A stretch of DNA of 64,000 nucleotides, taken from contig NZ_SEWF01000001.1 of assembly GCF_004168285.1 (NCBI RefSeq), positions 62,001 to 126,000 on the forward strand. The letters run 5' to 3'. The translations under genes were made by a program, and so were the position numbers. This document shows, piece after piece, positions 1 through 8,036 of this stretch. The notes beneath the pieces are model-generated. The model saw only the letters and a list, made by a program, of their open reading frames with translations, was not told the origin of the DNA and did no database searches. The DNA is from Emticicia agri. GTDB taxonomy: Bacteria > Bacteroidota > Bacteroidia > Cytophagales > Spirosomataceae. Numbering within the stretch: the stretch's first letter is position 1; each line of letters opens with the position of its first letter.

Positions 1-1658
1 TCGGCAGGAAAAATATTTCTTCCTGCTACTAATTCGAGGTCAAAGGTTGAAAGATATTGTTCATCTGCTGATTTTACATTTACTCTGAACACCTCGTCTT
101 CGGCACGATTGTCGAATTTTACTGAAGTACTCCAGTTTGAATTTGAAGCAGGTGCTCTGAAAAATAAAGAAGTCTTTTCAACCCCACTTAAAGCCGCAAA
201 CTGATTTTTAAGTGTTTTTTGCTTATTCAAATCTGTACCTGAAGCTATCGGAACAGTAACAATGGCATCTTTCTGAAAACCAAGGTCTGACTGTTGCGCG
301 TATTTCATCTGATTGGCAATAATCACCATGCCGATAATCAATACCTGAGAAATAGCAAACTGGGTAATAATAAGTGTACGTCGTGTGTTAAAACCACCTA
401 CATTTTGTTGAGATAGTTTTCCTTTAAGAGCGAGAACAGGCTGAAACCCGGCCAATATAAGACCGGGATAAGACCCAGAAAATAAAGTAACTACTACAAT
501 TAATGAGACAATGAAAAGCATTAGCTGCCAATCACTGACCAGATTAATACTGATTTGAGAACTGAACCAGGTGTTTACGTATGGCAGAGCCACATAAGCT
601 AATAGAATAGCAACCATAGCCCCAAGAATGCTTATCAGACTTGTTTCAGAGATAAATTGCCAGAAAAGCTGCATTCTTACACTACCCAATACTTTTCTTA
701 CACCTACTTCTTTCGAACGTTTTAATGCCTGTGCCGTAGCCAGATTAATGAAATTAACACAAGCAGTAATAATCAGGAATAATCCGATAAATGACAATAC
801 CCAGAGATTTTTCTTATCCATAGGGCCGCTATAACGGGCATCGAAGTGCATTTCAGCCAATGGCTGGAATTTATAATGGTGTACGTTTTTGGATGTTGGA
901 CGATATTTTTTTACATAAGCAGGCATCACTTTTTCAACCTGTGCAGGCGATATACCCGGACGAAGCAAGACAAAGCATTGCATCGAACTGAAAATACCTC
1001 CCCATGAATCATCGCTGGCAGCCCATTCATTATAAGATTTTAAAGTAGGATAAGAAGTATAGATTTCTGTTCTTCTGTCAGTATTGGCAGGCAGGTCTTT
1101 TAATATACCTGTAACTTTAAACTCAATGCGGTTATCTAATTTAAAAGTTTTGTTAATCGGATTTTCATCGCCAAAGTATTTTTTAGCAGCTTTTTCAGTC
1201 ATGATTGCCGTATTAGGTTCGCTCAAGACTGTTTTTTTGTCGCCTTGTAAAAGTGGATAGTTAAAGATTTCAAAAAATTCGGGTTCTGTGAAAGCTACGC
1301 CCTCTTCATCTTTAAATTTCTTGATTTCGTTGCCTTGTTTTACTGTAATCAACTGATCGTCGAAAGTACAGATTCGTGCCACTTTTTCACCAAAAGTATA
1401 ATCATTCCTGAATGCTTTGCCCAGTGGATTAGGTACACTGAAACTATAGCTGATGTTATCTCGGTGTTGCTCTGTAACGATGCGATAAATACGGTCAGAA
1501 TTGTTGTGGAAATTGTCGAAGCTCAGGTGGTGTTTTACCAATGCGAAAATAAGGATTCCGCAACTCATACTTAAGGCTAACCCCAAAACATTAATTGAAG
1601 CATAAACTTTATTTCGTTGCAGATTCCTTATTGCGATTTTTAAATAGTTCTTCAACAT
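1..1658 (-). CDS. MacB/FtsX-type ABC transporter permease (3' end cut by window edge)
   Basis: The reading frame starts with MLKNYLKIAIRNLQRNK at 1658 and stays open to the left edge, about 552 residues. Relatives in this window are about 800 residues, so the last third is missing only because the window ends. Seen in order: an N-terminal membrane segment, a MacB-type periplasmic core, the first FtsX membrane block with the cytoplasmic signature RSKEVGVRKVLG, then the start of the second periplasmic core (FDLELVAGRNIFP). By family it is an inner-membrane subunit that works with an ATPase and a periplasmic adaptor. It is most like the permease at 20569-22986 (inference from shared motifs). No ATPase lies next to it; it is divergent from the 1955 operon and has its own sigma-54-like promoter. 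The start fits a leader of about 25 nt. Confidence 0.9.
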   Translation of the reverse strand, partial: MLKNYLKIAIRNLQRNKVYASINVLGLALSMSCGILIFALVKHHLSFDNFHNNSDRIYRIVTEQHRDNISYSFSVPNPLGKAFRNDYTFGEKVARICTFDDQLITVKQGNEIKKFKDEEGVAFTEPEFFEIFNYPLLQGDKKTVLSEPNTAIMTEKAAKKYFGDENPINKTFKLDNRIEFKVTGILKDLPANTDRRTEIYTSYPTLKSYNEWAASDDSWGGIFSSMQCFVLLRPGISPAQVEKVMPAYVKKYRPTSKNVHHYKFQPLAEMHFDARYSGPMDKKNLWVLSFIGLFLIITACVNFINLATAQALKRSKEVGVRKVLGSVRMQLFWQFISETSLISILGAMVAILLAYVALPYVNTWFSSQISINLVSDWQLMLFIVSLIVVVTLFSGSYPGLILAGFQPVLALKGKLSQQNVGGFNTRRTLIITQFAISQVLIIGMVIIANQMKYAQQSDLGFQKDAIVTVPIASGTDLNKQKTLKNQFAALSGVEKTSLFFRAPASNSNWSTSVKFDNRAEDEVFRVNVKSADEQYLSTFDLELVAGRNIFPA

Positions 1659-1682
1659 AGCTTTTTCATAATTTTGTATTAT

Positions 1683-1710
1683 ACATTCTAATTATCTAAA
1701 GCCATGCCAA
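1683..1710 (-). promoter_or_regulatory. Sigma-54-like promoter of the edge permease
   Basis: On the minus strand TTGGCATGGC (1701-1710) is followed by TTTAGATAAT (1691-1700). This gives a good -24 element (TGGCAT) with GG-N10-GA spacing; the usual -12 GC is GA here. The predicted start is near 1683, 25 nt before the ATG. The same layout occurs at 7899-7925 and 30362-30390. The role is inferred from the pattern. Confidence 0.6.
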
Positions 1711-1762
1711 AAACACAAAATATTGATAATCAATATATTACAACCAAACACTAAAATTATTC

Positions 1763-1799
1763 TGTCCGTTTTCGGACGACTTTCGTACGTTGACGGACA
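1763..1799. promoter_or_regulatory. Twin palindromic activator sites (site A)
   Basis: Two 16-bp inverted repeats, TGTCCGTTTTCGGACG (1763-1778) and CGTACGTTGACGGACA (1784-1799), have centres 21 bp apart, two helical turns. They lie about 88 and 109 bp upstream of the predicted start of the edge permease. This is the usual distance of enhancer sites for sigma-54 activators. The candidate protein is the regulator at 30639-31991, which has a matching pair at its own locus. A LytTR site is less likely, since LytTR sites are direct rather than palindromic. Confidence 0.6.
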
Positions 1800-1954
1800 A
1801 GGATTTTCATATTGGTTCTCTCTGACATTTATACATCATTTTATGTATTCTGTACAGCGATTTGTGTAGTATAACCGAAATCCGTTTTTCTCTGACACCT
1901 TTGATGCCTGTTTTGCACTAAAATTATTAATCAGCTAAAAACTTTCAGCCAATC

Positions 1955-2554
1955 ATGCAATTAAAATCACCAGCTTCCGACTCAGTATTTGATAAAAAAT
2001 TCTGGGCAATCTGCCTTGTAACAGGGCAGTTTATGGTTATTCTCAGTTCCTTTTTTTGGAAAGATAACGGACGTCATTCAGTCAATGGCTCGGTTATGGT
2101 CTTTTTTTCAACCCTCTTTCTGGCAATGGGCATGATAGGTTTATTTGCTATTCTTAAATCTAAAATGCCTGTCTATTCACGTTTGGGGTTTCTATATGCT
2201 ATGTATGGAATTTTCGGAGGTGTAGGTTTTGCCTTTGAAGGGATTTATTCGGGTACACTCAATATTTCGGATAAAATCGGTTTAGAGGCATTTAAAGCCT
2301 TCCCGACACAAATGAATCTTTTGCTCTATTGGAGTGGCCCTGCGTTCCCGCTTTCGCTCCTTATTCTGGGTATAGTCTATATCCGTACTAAAGTAGTAAA
2401 ATGGTGGGTAGGTGTTTTATTATCTTTAGGAGGAATTACCTTCCCGATAAGCCGGATATTGCGCAACGAATGGCTCGCTCATTTGAATGATATGATTCTA
2501 TTTATACCTTTATGTATCATTGCTTATCAATTCTGGAACGCTACTGAACAATGA
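1955..2554 (+). CDS. Six-helix integral membrane protein, unknown function
   Basis: 199 residues with about six hydrophobic segments (roughly residues 17-35, 46-66, 75-98, 119-142, 148-165 and 175-192) and short loops. No enzymatic motif or family is recognised. Its stop overlaps the start of the LytS-type kinase by 4 bp (ATGA), so the two are translationally coupled and with the LytTR gene form a three-gene operon. This suggests a role with the kinase, for example as a sensory or accessory membrane subunit (inference). It is divergent from the edge permease across a 296-bp regulatory spacer. Confidence 0.75.
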   Translation: MQLKSPASDSVFDKKFWAICLVTGQFMVILSSFFWKDNGRHSVNGSVMVFFSTLFLAMGMIGLFAILKSKMPVYSRLGFLYAMYGIFGGVGFAFEGIYSGTLNISDKIGLEAFKAFPTQMNLLLYWSGPAFPLSLLILGIVYIRTKVVKWWVGVLLSLGGITFPISRILRNEWLAHLNDMILFIPLCIIAYQFWNATEQ

Positions 2555-3654
2555 GACCCTACAATTTTTTCAGTAATTCATTCTTTCAGTTTATTATCAT
2601 TACCCTTATCAATTTCGGATTAGGTGGAGGTTTGTTTCTGTTAGCTACCCTATTAGGTTATGTACCTGATGCAGATATGCCTCTGGGTGCCGCCAACGAC
2701 TTTATTTTTTATGATAACCTCTTAGAATCATTCATGGCGGTTGTAGTCATCTATTTGTATCGCAGATACACTTTTATCAGCAAACAAAAAACCTTTTTAA
2801 ATTACCTAATTTTAGGATTTCTGTTGTATTCAGGCAAAGGGTTATTAGTACTTTTGAGTGTTAAGGATATGCCTTTTAATTATACTGTACAAGATTTGTT
2901 CTTTAGATTGAATGGTTCTATTATTTTCAGGCTGAATCTGGTCTGGGCAGGGCTATTTGCTTACTATTGGGTTGAAAAAGAAAAAAATCGTGAACAACAT
3001 TTTTTGTTAAAAGAGTTAGAAGTAACGCAATTAAAAGAACTGAAAACCAAAGCTGATTTAGAGGCTTTACAGGCGAAAATCAACCCTCATTTTCTGTATA
3101 ATTCTTTAAACTCTATTGCCAATGCCATAGACGATGAGCCGCAGAAAGCCAAACAAATGACACTGCTATTGAGCAGGTTTTTCAGATTTACTACCAATGC
3201 ACAAAGTCAATATTACTGGACACTGAGCGAGGAAATAGATTTAGTGCGTACCTACTTATCTATTGAAAAAATCAGGTTTGGCAACAGGCTTGATTTCAGA
3301 CTTCCTGAACTTGGTTCAGAATTGTCCACCTGTCTGATTCCACGCTTTCTGATTCAGCCACTGATTGAAAATGCCATCAAGCATGGAATTTCAAAAATAG
3401 CGGAGAAAGGGATAATGGGCATACAGGTAAAGGCTACTCACGATTGGATAGAATTAAAGATTTATGACAATGGAATACCTTTTAGCTCTGGTTTTCAACA
3501 AGGGTATGGGTTGCGAAGTGTGAATGAAAAAATAAAATTATTAGGTGGAGAAAACGCTACTTTTGAGTTATATAATGAATCGTCTATGGGTATTGACAAT
3601 TATCATGATAATCCGGGTAAATATATTCTGATTCGTCTTCCTAAAAAATTATAG
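2551..3654 (+). CDS. LytS/YehU-type sensor histidine kinase (His_kinase family)
   Basis: 367 residues. The N-terminal half holds about four membrane segments (roughly 13-35, 52-72, 82-102 and 123-141), followed by a coiled linker (145-172). The H-box QAKINPHFLYNSLNSI places the phosphorylated histidine at H180. The ATPase part has the N-box LIENAIKHG (N274), a DNG (306-308) and the G-box GYGLRSV (318-324). Kinases of this family signal to LytTR regulators, and one follows at 3821. The gene overlaps the membrane protein upstream by 4 bp. Its stop codon touches a palindromic element that fills the gap to the regulator gene. The signal is unknown. Confidence 0.93.
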   Translation: MRPYNFFSNSFFQFIIITLINFGLGGGLFLLATLLGYVPDADMPLGAANDFIFYDNLLESFMAVVVIYLYRRYTFISKQKTFLNYLILGFLLYSGKGLLVLLSVKDMPFNYTVQDLFFRLNGSIIFRLNLVWAGLFAYYWVEKEKNREQHFLLKELEVTQLKELKTKADLEALQAKINPHFLYNSLNSIANAIDDEPQKAKQMTLLLSRFFRFTTNAQSQYYWTLSEEIDLVRTYLSIEKIRFGNRLDFRLPELGSELSTCLIPRFLIQPLIENAIKHGISKIAEKGIMGIQVKATHDWIELKIYDNGIPFSSGFQQGYGLRSVNEKIKLLGGENATFELYNESSMGIDNYHDNPGKYILIRLPKKL

Positions 3655-3814
3655 AGCCTGTTTAATTATTATCTTTCTGACCGAAAAGGTAAGATTTTTC
3701 AGTTAGACAAGATGTATTTTGCAGACGTAGCCGGCAGCTACGGCGAAAAAATACAGCGCAGTATAACTGGAAAAACTGCCTTTGCAGGTCGAATTATAAT
3801 ACTTAAACAGGCTC
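3654..3814. repeat. 161-bp palindromic MITE-like element inside the two-component operon
   Basis: The ends are a perfect 12-bp inverted repeat, GAGCCTGTTTAA at 3654-3665 and its complement at 3803-3814, with weaker pairing extending inward. A second arm pair is ACCGAAAAGG...TTTTTCAGTTA against TAACTGGAAAAA...CAGGTC, and the centre is the G/C-rich hairpin CGTAGC-cggca-GCTACG. The whole element can fold on itself. It starts on the last base of the kinase stop codon and ends 6 bp before the regulator ATG. There is no ORF. It could be a nonautonomous element or a structured operon spacer. Confidence 0.75.
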
Positions 3815-3820
3815 AAAAAA

Positions 3821-4576
3821 ATGAAAACAGTTATTGTAGAAGATGAAGAATTGGCTATTAAGGGTCTGAAAAATCTTTTATCAGATTATAGTGATTTTTT
3901 TGATGTTGTAGCTATAGCCCGCAATGGTGAGGAAGCCGTTGAAATGGTAGAAATACATAAGCCCGACCTTATTTTCTTGGATATTGAAATGCCTGTTTTC
4001 AATGGCTTTGAGGTTTTAAAAAGGCTAAGAACCATGCCTTTAGTTGTGTTTACCACTGCCTACGACGCCTTTGCAGTAAAAGCTTTTGAAGAAAACTCGG
4101 TAGATTATTTGTTGAAACCCATTGAAAAACAACGTTTTGACCTCACAGTAGAAAGATTGAAACAAAAGAAATCTGACCAACATACATCCATTAATTTTCA
4201 GAAATTTAGTTCTATTCTACATGCACTTGAAAACAAAAAAGAAATTCATTCGCTTACAGTTAAATCAGGCGAAAAGCTGCTCTTTATTTCTATTGCCGAA
4301 ATTGCCTGGTTTTTTGCCGAAGAACGTTATGTTTTTCTGAATACGCTGGATGGTAAACAATACCTGACCAACTATACGATTCAGAATCTTGAAGATATAT
4401 TGCCCAAAGAGTTTATCAGAGTAAGCCGCTCTGCTATTATTAATTCAAAACATATTTTAGAGGCGCAACGTTTTTTTACAGGTAATTACATGATTATTTT
4501 AAAAGACGCTAAAAAATCAAAAATAGAAACAGGCCGGAAATATGTTGATAATTTTGTCAGATTATTTGATTATTAG
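3821..4576 (+). CDS. LytTR-family response regulator
   Basis: 251 residues. The receiver domain (about 1-120) has acidic residues in VEDEE (7-9), the phospho-acceptor D54 in FLDIEMP and the lysine in LLKPIEK. The C-terminal LytTR DNA-binding domain (about 145-250) includes the family pattern IRVSRSAIINSKHI. By family it is phosphorylated by the LytS-type kinase encoded just upstream and binds promoter DNA as a dimer, usually at two short direct repeats. The target genes are not evident; the divergent permease and the lipoprotein downstream are candidates (inference). Confidence 0.94.
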   Translation: MKTVIVEDEELAIKGLKNLLSDYSDFFDVVAIARNGEEAVEMVEIHKPDLIFLDIEMPVFNGFEVLKRLRTMPLVVFTTAYDAFAVKAFEENSVDYLLKPIEKQRFDLTVERLKQKKSDQHTSINFQKFSSILHALENKKEIHSLTVKSGEKLLFISIAEIAWFFAEERYVFLNTLDGKQYLTNYTIQNLEDILPKEFIRVSRSAIINSKHILEAQRFFTGNYMIILKDAKKSKIETGRKYVDNFVRLFDY

Positions 4577-4664
4577 GTACTTAGCTTTGAAATATTTTTG
4601 TTGAGTTTCCAACTATTTTTCAAAGAATAGTATCATAGTAATAATACCTTAAATCTATTTTTTT

Positions 4665-5186
4665 ATGAAAAAACTCATGCTATTATTCAGCTTTATGGCA
4701 ATCATGTTCTCTTGCGAAAAAGGCCCGGAAGATATGTCGGCCAATGCAGATGATTTACCTGCAAAAGCTAATACAAAAGATGGTGAGAATCCGAATGAGC
4801 CTGTATCAAGCAAAGACCCTGATGCCACTTCAAAACCTACTGAATATTATTTTGCAGGGTATCAGGTAAGCAAGACTGTCGGTTCAGAAAAATTGGGCAT
4901 GAACGTAGCTAAAAAAGCACCTGATAATCTGGCATATCTCAATATCAGTGGCTATAGTTTTGTAAATATGTATGGGGCTACTTATACCCACAACGAAGCC
5001 GATGGCTCAATTAAAAACACTGAAGTAATTACTACCGAAATGGCAGGGCCTGCCGAGGCCATGAAAGCGGAAGATGAATTTTACAAAAATCTGAGTAAGG
5101 CAACAAAAGTAATATTTGAAGCAAATCAGGTAAAATTATTGGTAGGAAATCCGGCAACTGAAGTATTGATTTTTAAGAAAAGATAA
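4665..5186 (+). CDS. Small secreted lipoprotein, unknown function
   Basis: 173 residues with a lipoprotein signal, MKKLMLLFSFMAIMFSC, with the lipobox cysteine at 17. After it comes a low-complexity, Ala/Asp/Asn/Pro-rich linker (about 20-60) and then a soluble domain of about 110 residues with no family I recognise. It lies 88 bp after the LytTR gene. A TAGCTTTG box at 4582-4589 could be the -7 element of its own promoter, although no good -33 box is seen. A strong terminator follows at 5206-5241. It may be a target or partner of the two-component system (inference from position only). Confidence 0.8.
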   Translation: MKKLMLLFSFMAIMFSCEKGPEDMSANADDLPAKANTKDGENPNEPVSSKDPDATSKPTEYYFAGYQVSKTVGSEKLGMNVAKKAPDNLAYLNISGYSFVNMYGATYTHNEADGSIKNTEVITTEMAGPAEAMKAEDEFYKNLSKATKVIFEANQVKLLVGNPATEVLIFKKR

Positions 5187-5205
5187 GGTTTAAAACTGAA
5201 TGATA

Positions 5206-5241
5206 AAAAAATGGCAAGAGGACATTCCCCTTGCCATTTTT
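5206..5241 (+). terminator. Rho-independent terminator after the lipoprotein gene
   Basis: AAAAAATGGCAAG (5206-5218) pairs with CTTGCCATTTTT (5230-5241) around an 11-nt loop, and the transcript ends in a U-rich tract. It begins 20 bp after the lipoprotein stop and lies about 115 bp from the convergent permease stop. Confidence 0.85.
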
Positions 5242-5354
5242 ATTTATTGTAATTCGTCAATGTCTTGTAAGCTAATGGAGAATAAACACGACTACAATCC
5301 CACTCTACTTGTTCCATTCTCCTTTCTGCTTTTTCCGTGTTCCCTCTATAAAAA

Positions 5355-7751
5355 TTACTCCGTTTTCAAAGACTTCACCGGATTCATTAAGGCTGCCCGA
5401 ATAGCCTGCCCTCCTACCGTCAGCAATGCAATCATAATTGTAACTACTGCTGTAACAATAAAGATTGATGCCCCGATAGAAATACGGTAAGGATAATTTT
5501 TGAGCCATTCCTGTGCGGCATAAAATGCCAATGGGAAAGCAAAAATAAACGATAGGCTTACCAGTTTCAGAAAATCTTTAGAAAGTAACTGAACGATACT
5601 ACCTACTGATGCACCTAATACCTTGCGGATACCAATTTCTTTGGTACGTTTTTCTGCTGATAAAGTTGCCAGACCAAACAAACCTATGCAGGAAATAAAA
5701 ATAGTCAACACTGCACCAAACATCATGATTTGCTTCCATTTGGCTTCTGACTCGTATCTTTTCAGGTTCTCGGTCTCTACAAATTTATAGTCATAAGAGT
5801 TGATAGGGAACAGTTTTTTGAATGTCTTTTCAATATGTTTTAAACTCGCTACCTCGGTATTTGGCTTGATTTTGATATAAACCATTCCGTATTTATTGGT
5901 TGGTTTCATGGTAAAGAGCTGTGGTCCTATCTCCTGATTCAAGGTATTGAAATGATAATCTTTTACAACACCTATCACTTTATATTTTGTATTGTTATCA
6001 TACCAGAAATTCACTTCTTGCCCGAGAGGATTTTTCCAGCCTGCTTTTTTCACAAATGCCTCGTTAACGAGCACCGACTGTGTAGAATCAGAAGGAAAAT
6101 CAAGAGAGAAATTCCGACCTTTTAGCACAGGTATGTTTAAAAGCGGAATAAAAGTCGGGTTTACAGTTTCATAAGCAAAATCTATCTGTTTGTCTCCATT
6201 CACTCGTGCTATCGTACCCCAGCTTCCTCCATTTTTAGGAGCAACATCCACAATATTCGGGTTTTTCTTCAATTCATCCACAAATAAATGAGACTGGCTG
6301 TGTGTCAGTTGCCATTTATCAACCGTAATCAGGTTTTTATCAGTATAACCCAGTTCCTTCGTAGTCAGGTAATCGAATTGCGAGAAAATAGTAAGCGTGG
6401 CAATAATCAGAAAAGAAGCTAATCCGAACTGTACCACTACAAGGCTTTTCTGTAAGTAATTTTTTCCCGTCAGGTTGAATCGGCTGTATAAGGTTTTCAC
6501 CGGGTCATAGCCCGACAACACCAGCGCAGGATAAAACCCAGCTAAAAGACTTGTAATGAAGAAAAGTGCAATATATCCTGTTATTAGTTTGAGGTCAAAC
6601 AAATAAGAGAACGCCAATGATTTATTAGCCAATTGGTTAAAAGTAGGTAATACAATCTGCAAAATTACAACTGCCAATATAAATGCGATTGAACACAAGA
6701 CAAATGACTCTCCCAAAAACTGGAAAATCAATTGTTTTCTATCTCCCCCTACTACTTTTCTTACACCAATTTCTTTAGCACGTTTCAGCGAACGAGCTAC
6801 TGTAAGATTAATAAAATTGATACAGGCAATTAAAAGTATAAAGAGCGCAATGCCGGTCAGAATATAAGAAAAAGTAGGGTTACTGGCATCTGTTAGTCCA
6901 TTCTGCGCAGTAAACTGTGTGCTCAGGTGCATGTCTGTTAATGGCTGTAATCCATAGCGGGCCTTTTCTTTAATGTCATAATCTTTTGCTACCTTTACAA
7001 TACTCTCTTTTGCATCAGCTTCATATACTCTTTTCATTTTTGCCTCTGCTGCAATCGCATCAGCATTTGGCTGCAATACAACAAAAGTATTCAGGAAGAA
7101 ATTGAACCAGTTTTCATTATTCTGATATTCTTCGCTCTTCACAATAAAAGGCAGTAGAAAATCAAATTTTACCGAAGAGTTTTGTGGGGCTTTTTTAGCC
7201 ACACCCGTAATCAGATAAGGTACTAATTTATCTTCTTCTACAAAATCAATGGTTTTTCCTAATACGTCGGTTGTCTTGAAAAGTTTCTCAGCCATTTCGT
7301 CTGAAACCACAATAGATTTAGGTTTTTCAAGTGCCGTAGCCGGATTGCCACTAAGTAGCGGGAATGTAAACACCGAAAAGAAATTGGCATCTGTTTCCAA
7401 CATGCCATATCCTTTAATTTCGGTACCCTGACGTATATTTCTGAAATCACTTCTTACTCTTAAATAAGACTTAATTTCAGGTACTCCTTCCTTAAATTTA
7501 GGACCCTGAAAATAGCCCGTAGTTCCATCTTCCTGCTTCACACTCCCATCAGGATTAATCCATGAGGTTGTAACCCTGTAAATGTTCGGATTATTGATGT
7601 GAAAACGGTCATAGCTTACCTCGTCTTTGGTGTAAAGCATAATGAGCATGGCCGCAGCAAGGCCAATGCCCAATCCGGCAATGTTAATAAAACTGTAAAC
7701 CCTATTCCTGAAAAGGTTTCTTAATGCAATTTTTAAGTAGTTTTTGAACAT
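5355..7751 (-). CDS. MacB/FtsX-type ABC transporter permease (array member 2)
   Basis: 798 residues, starting MFKNYLKIALRNLFRNR. Layout: membrane segment about 20-40, periplasmic core about 45-245, first FtsX block about 290-420 with RAKEIGVRKVVGGDRKQ, a further membrane segment near 430, a second periplasmic core to about 660, and a second FtsX block with RTKEIGIRKVLGASVGSI. It ends NPVKSLKTE. It is the last gene of the leftward permease run and has its own sigma-54-like promoter and twin palindromes upstream, so it can probably be expressed apart from the genes before it. Its leader of about 148 nt consists mostly of a palindromic repeat. No ATPase domain is fused. Confidence 0.93.
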   Translation of the reverse strand: MFKNYLKIALRNLFRNRVYSFINIAGLGIGLAAAMLIMLYTKDEVSYDRFHINNPNIYRVTTSWINPDGSVKQEDGTTGYFQGPKFKEGVPEIKSYLRVRSDFRNIRQGTEIKGYGMLETDANFFSVFTFPLLSGNPATALEKPKSIVVSDEMAEKLFKTTDVLGKTIDFVEEDKLVPYLITGVAKKAPQNSSVKFDFLLPFIVKSEEYQNNENWFNFFLNTFVVLQPNADAIAAEAKMKRVYEADAKESIVKVAKDYDIKEKARYGLQPLTDMHLSTQFTAQNGLTDASNPTFSYILTGIALFILLIACINFINLTVARSLKRAKEIGVRKVVGGDRKQLIFQFLGESFVLCSIAFILAVVILQIVLPTFNQLANKSLAFSYLFDLKLITGYIALFFITSLLAGFYPALVLSGYDPVKTLYSRFNLTGKNYLQKSLVVVQFGLASFLIIATLTIFSQFDYLTTKELGYTDKNLITVDKWQLTHSQSHLFVDELKKNPNIVDVAPKNGGSWGTIARVNGDKQIDFAYETVNPTFIPLLNIPVLKGRNFSLDFPSDSTQSVLVNEAFVKKAGWKNPLGQEVNFWYDNNTKYKVIGVVKDYHFNTLNQEIGPQLFTMKPTNKYGMVYIKIKPNTEVASLKHIEKTFKKLFPINSYDYKFVETENLKRYESEAKWKQIMMFGAVLTIFISCIGLFGLATLSAEKRTKEIGIRKVLGASVGSIVQLLSKDFLKLVSLSFIFAFPLAFYAAQEWLKNYPYRISIGASIFIVTAVVTIMIALLTVGGQAIRAALMNPVKSLKTE

Positions 7752-7752
7752 A

Positions 7753-7893
7753 AGCCCCTAACCCCTGAAGGGGGACGTTTTAAAAGTTGATTAAGAGCCC
7801 CTAGCCCCTAAAGGGGAACTCTTTTAAAGATTTTATAATACTCATGCGTAAGCAACTCACCTTTAAGGTCGGTCCGACGCACGATAAGGGGTA
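7753..7893. repeat. CCCCTAAAGGGG-type intergenic palindromic element (copy 1)
   Basis: Three blocks of the family are seen: AGCCCCTAACCCCTGAAG (from 7753), a second GCCCCTAGCCCCTAAAGG block near 7797-7816, and a right arm with the conserved ACTCATGCGTAAGCAACTC (near 7841-7859) ending in a G/C-rich piece, GGTCCGACGCACGA (7871-7884). The element abuts the permease start codon. It lies between that ATG and the sigma-54-like promoter, so it is in the mRNA leader. Confidence 0.75.
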
Positions 7894-7898
7894 ACATT

Positions 7899-7925
7899 GA
7901 AATTCTATTATCCAAAGCCATGCCA
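7899..7925 (-). promoter_or_regulatory. Sigma-54-like promoter of the permease starting at 7751
   Basis: On the minus strand TGTGGCATGGCTTTGGATAA has TGGCAT as the -24 element and the same GG-N10-GA spacing as the edge-permease promoter. The first 11 bases of the core, TGGCATGGCTT, are identical in the two. The predicted start is near 7899, giving a leader of about 148 nt. Confidence 0.6.
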
Positions 7926-7978
7926 CAACTACAACACACTCATTATCAATACATTACAACCAATTAACAATAAAATCC

Positions 7979-8016
7979 TGTCCGAAAACGGACAGGATTT
8001 TGTACAGTAACGGACA
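7979..8016. promoter_or_regulatory. Twin palindromic activator sites (site B)
   Basis: The perfect palindrome TGTCCGAAAACGGACA (7979-7994) is followed by TGTACAGTAACGGACA (8001-8016), centres 22 bp apart. They lie about 88 and 109 bp upstream of the predicted start at 7899, as at sites A and C. They sit in the 3' spacer of the permease gene at 8037, where no divergent gene exists, so they most likely serve leftward transcription. Confidence 0.65.
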
Positions 8017-8036
8017 AGGTCTTTAGATAGAATTCT

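Noticed and set aside
1-1658. A truncated permease pseudogene at the left edge
   Set aside because: The frame is intact to the window boundary, so it is cut only by the window.
1763-1799. LytTR regulator binding sites
   Set aside because: The sites are palindromes, not direct repeats, and recur before the activator's own neighbour operon, which has no LytTR gene near. The distance of 88-109 bp fits a sigma-54 activator better. LytTR binding elsewhere in the spacer is not excluded.
5305-5508. Short ORFs on either strand inside the long permease genes
   Set aside because: They lie out of frame within strongly conserved coding sequence, have no family match or start context, and are typical of long genes.
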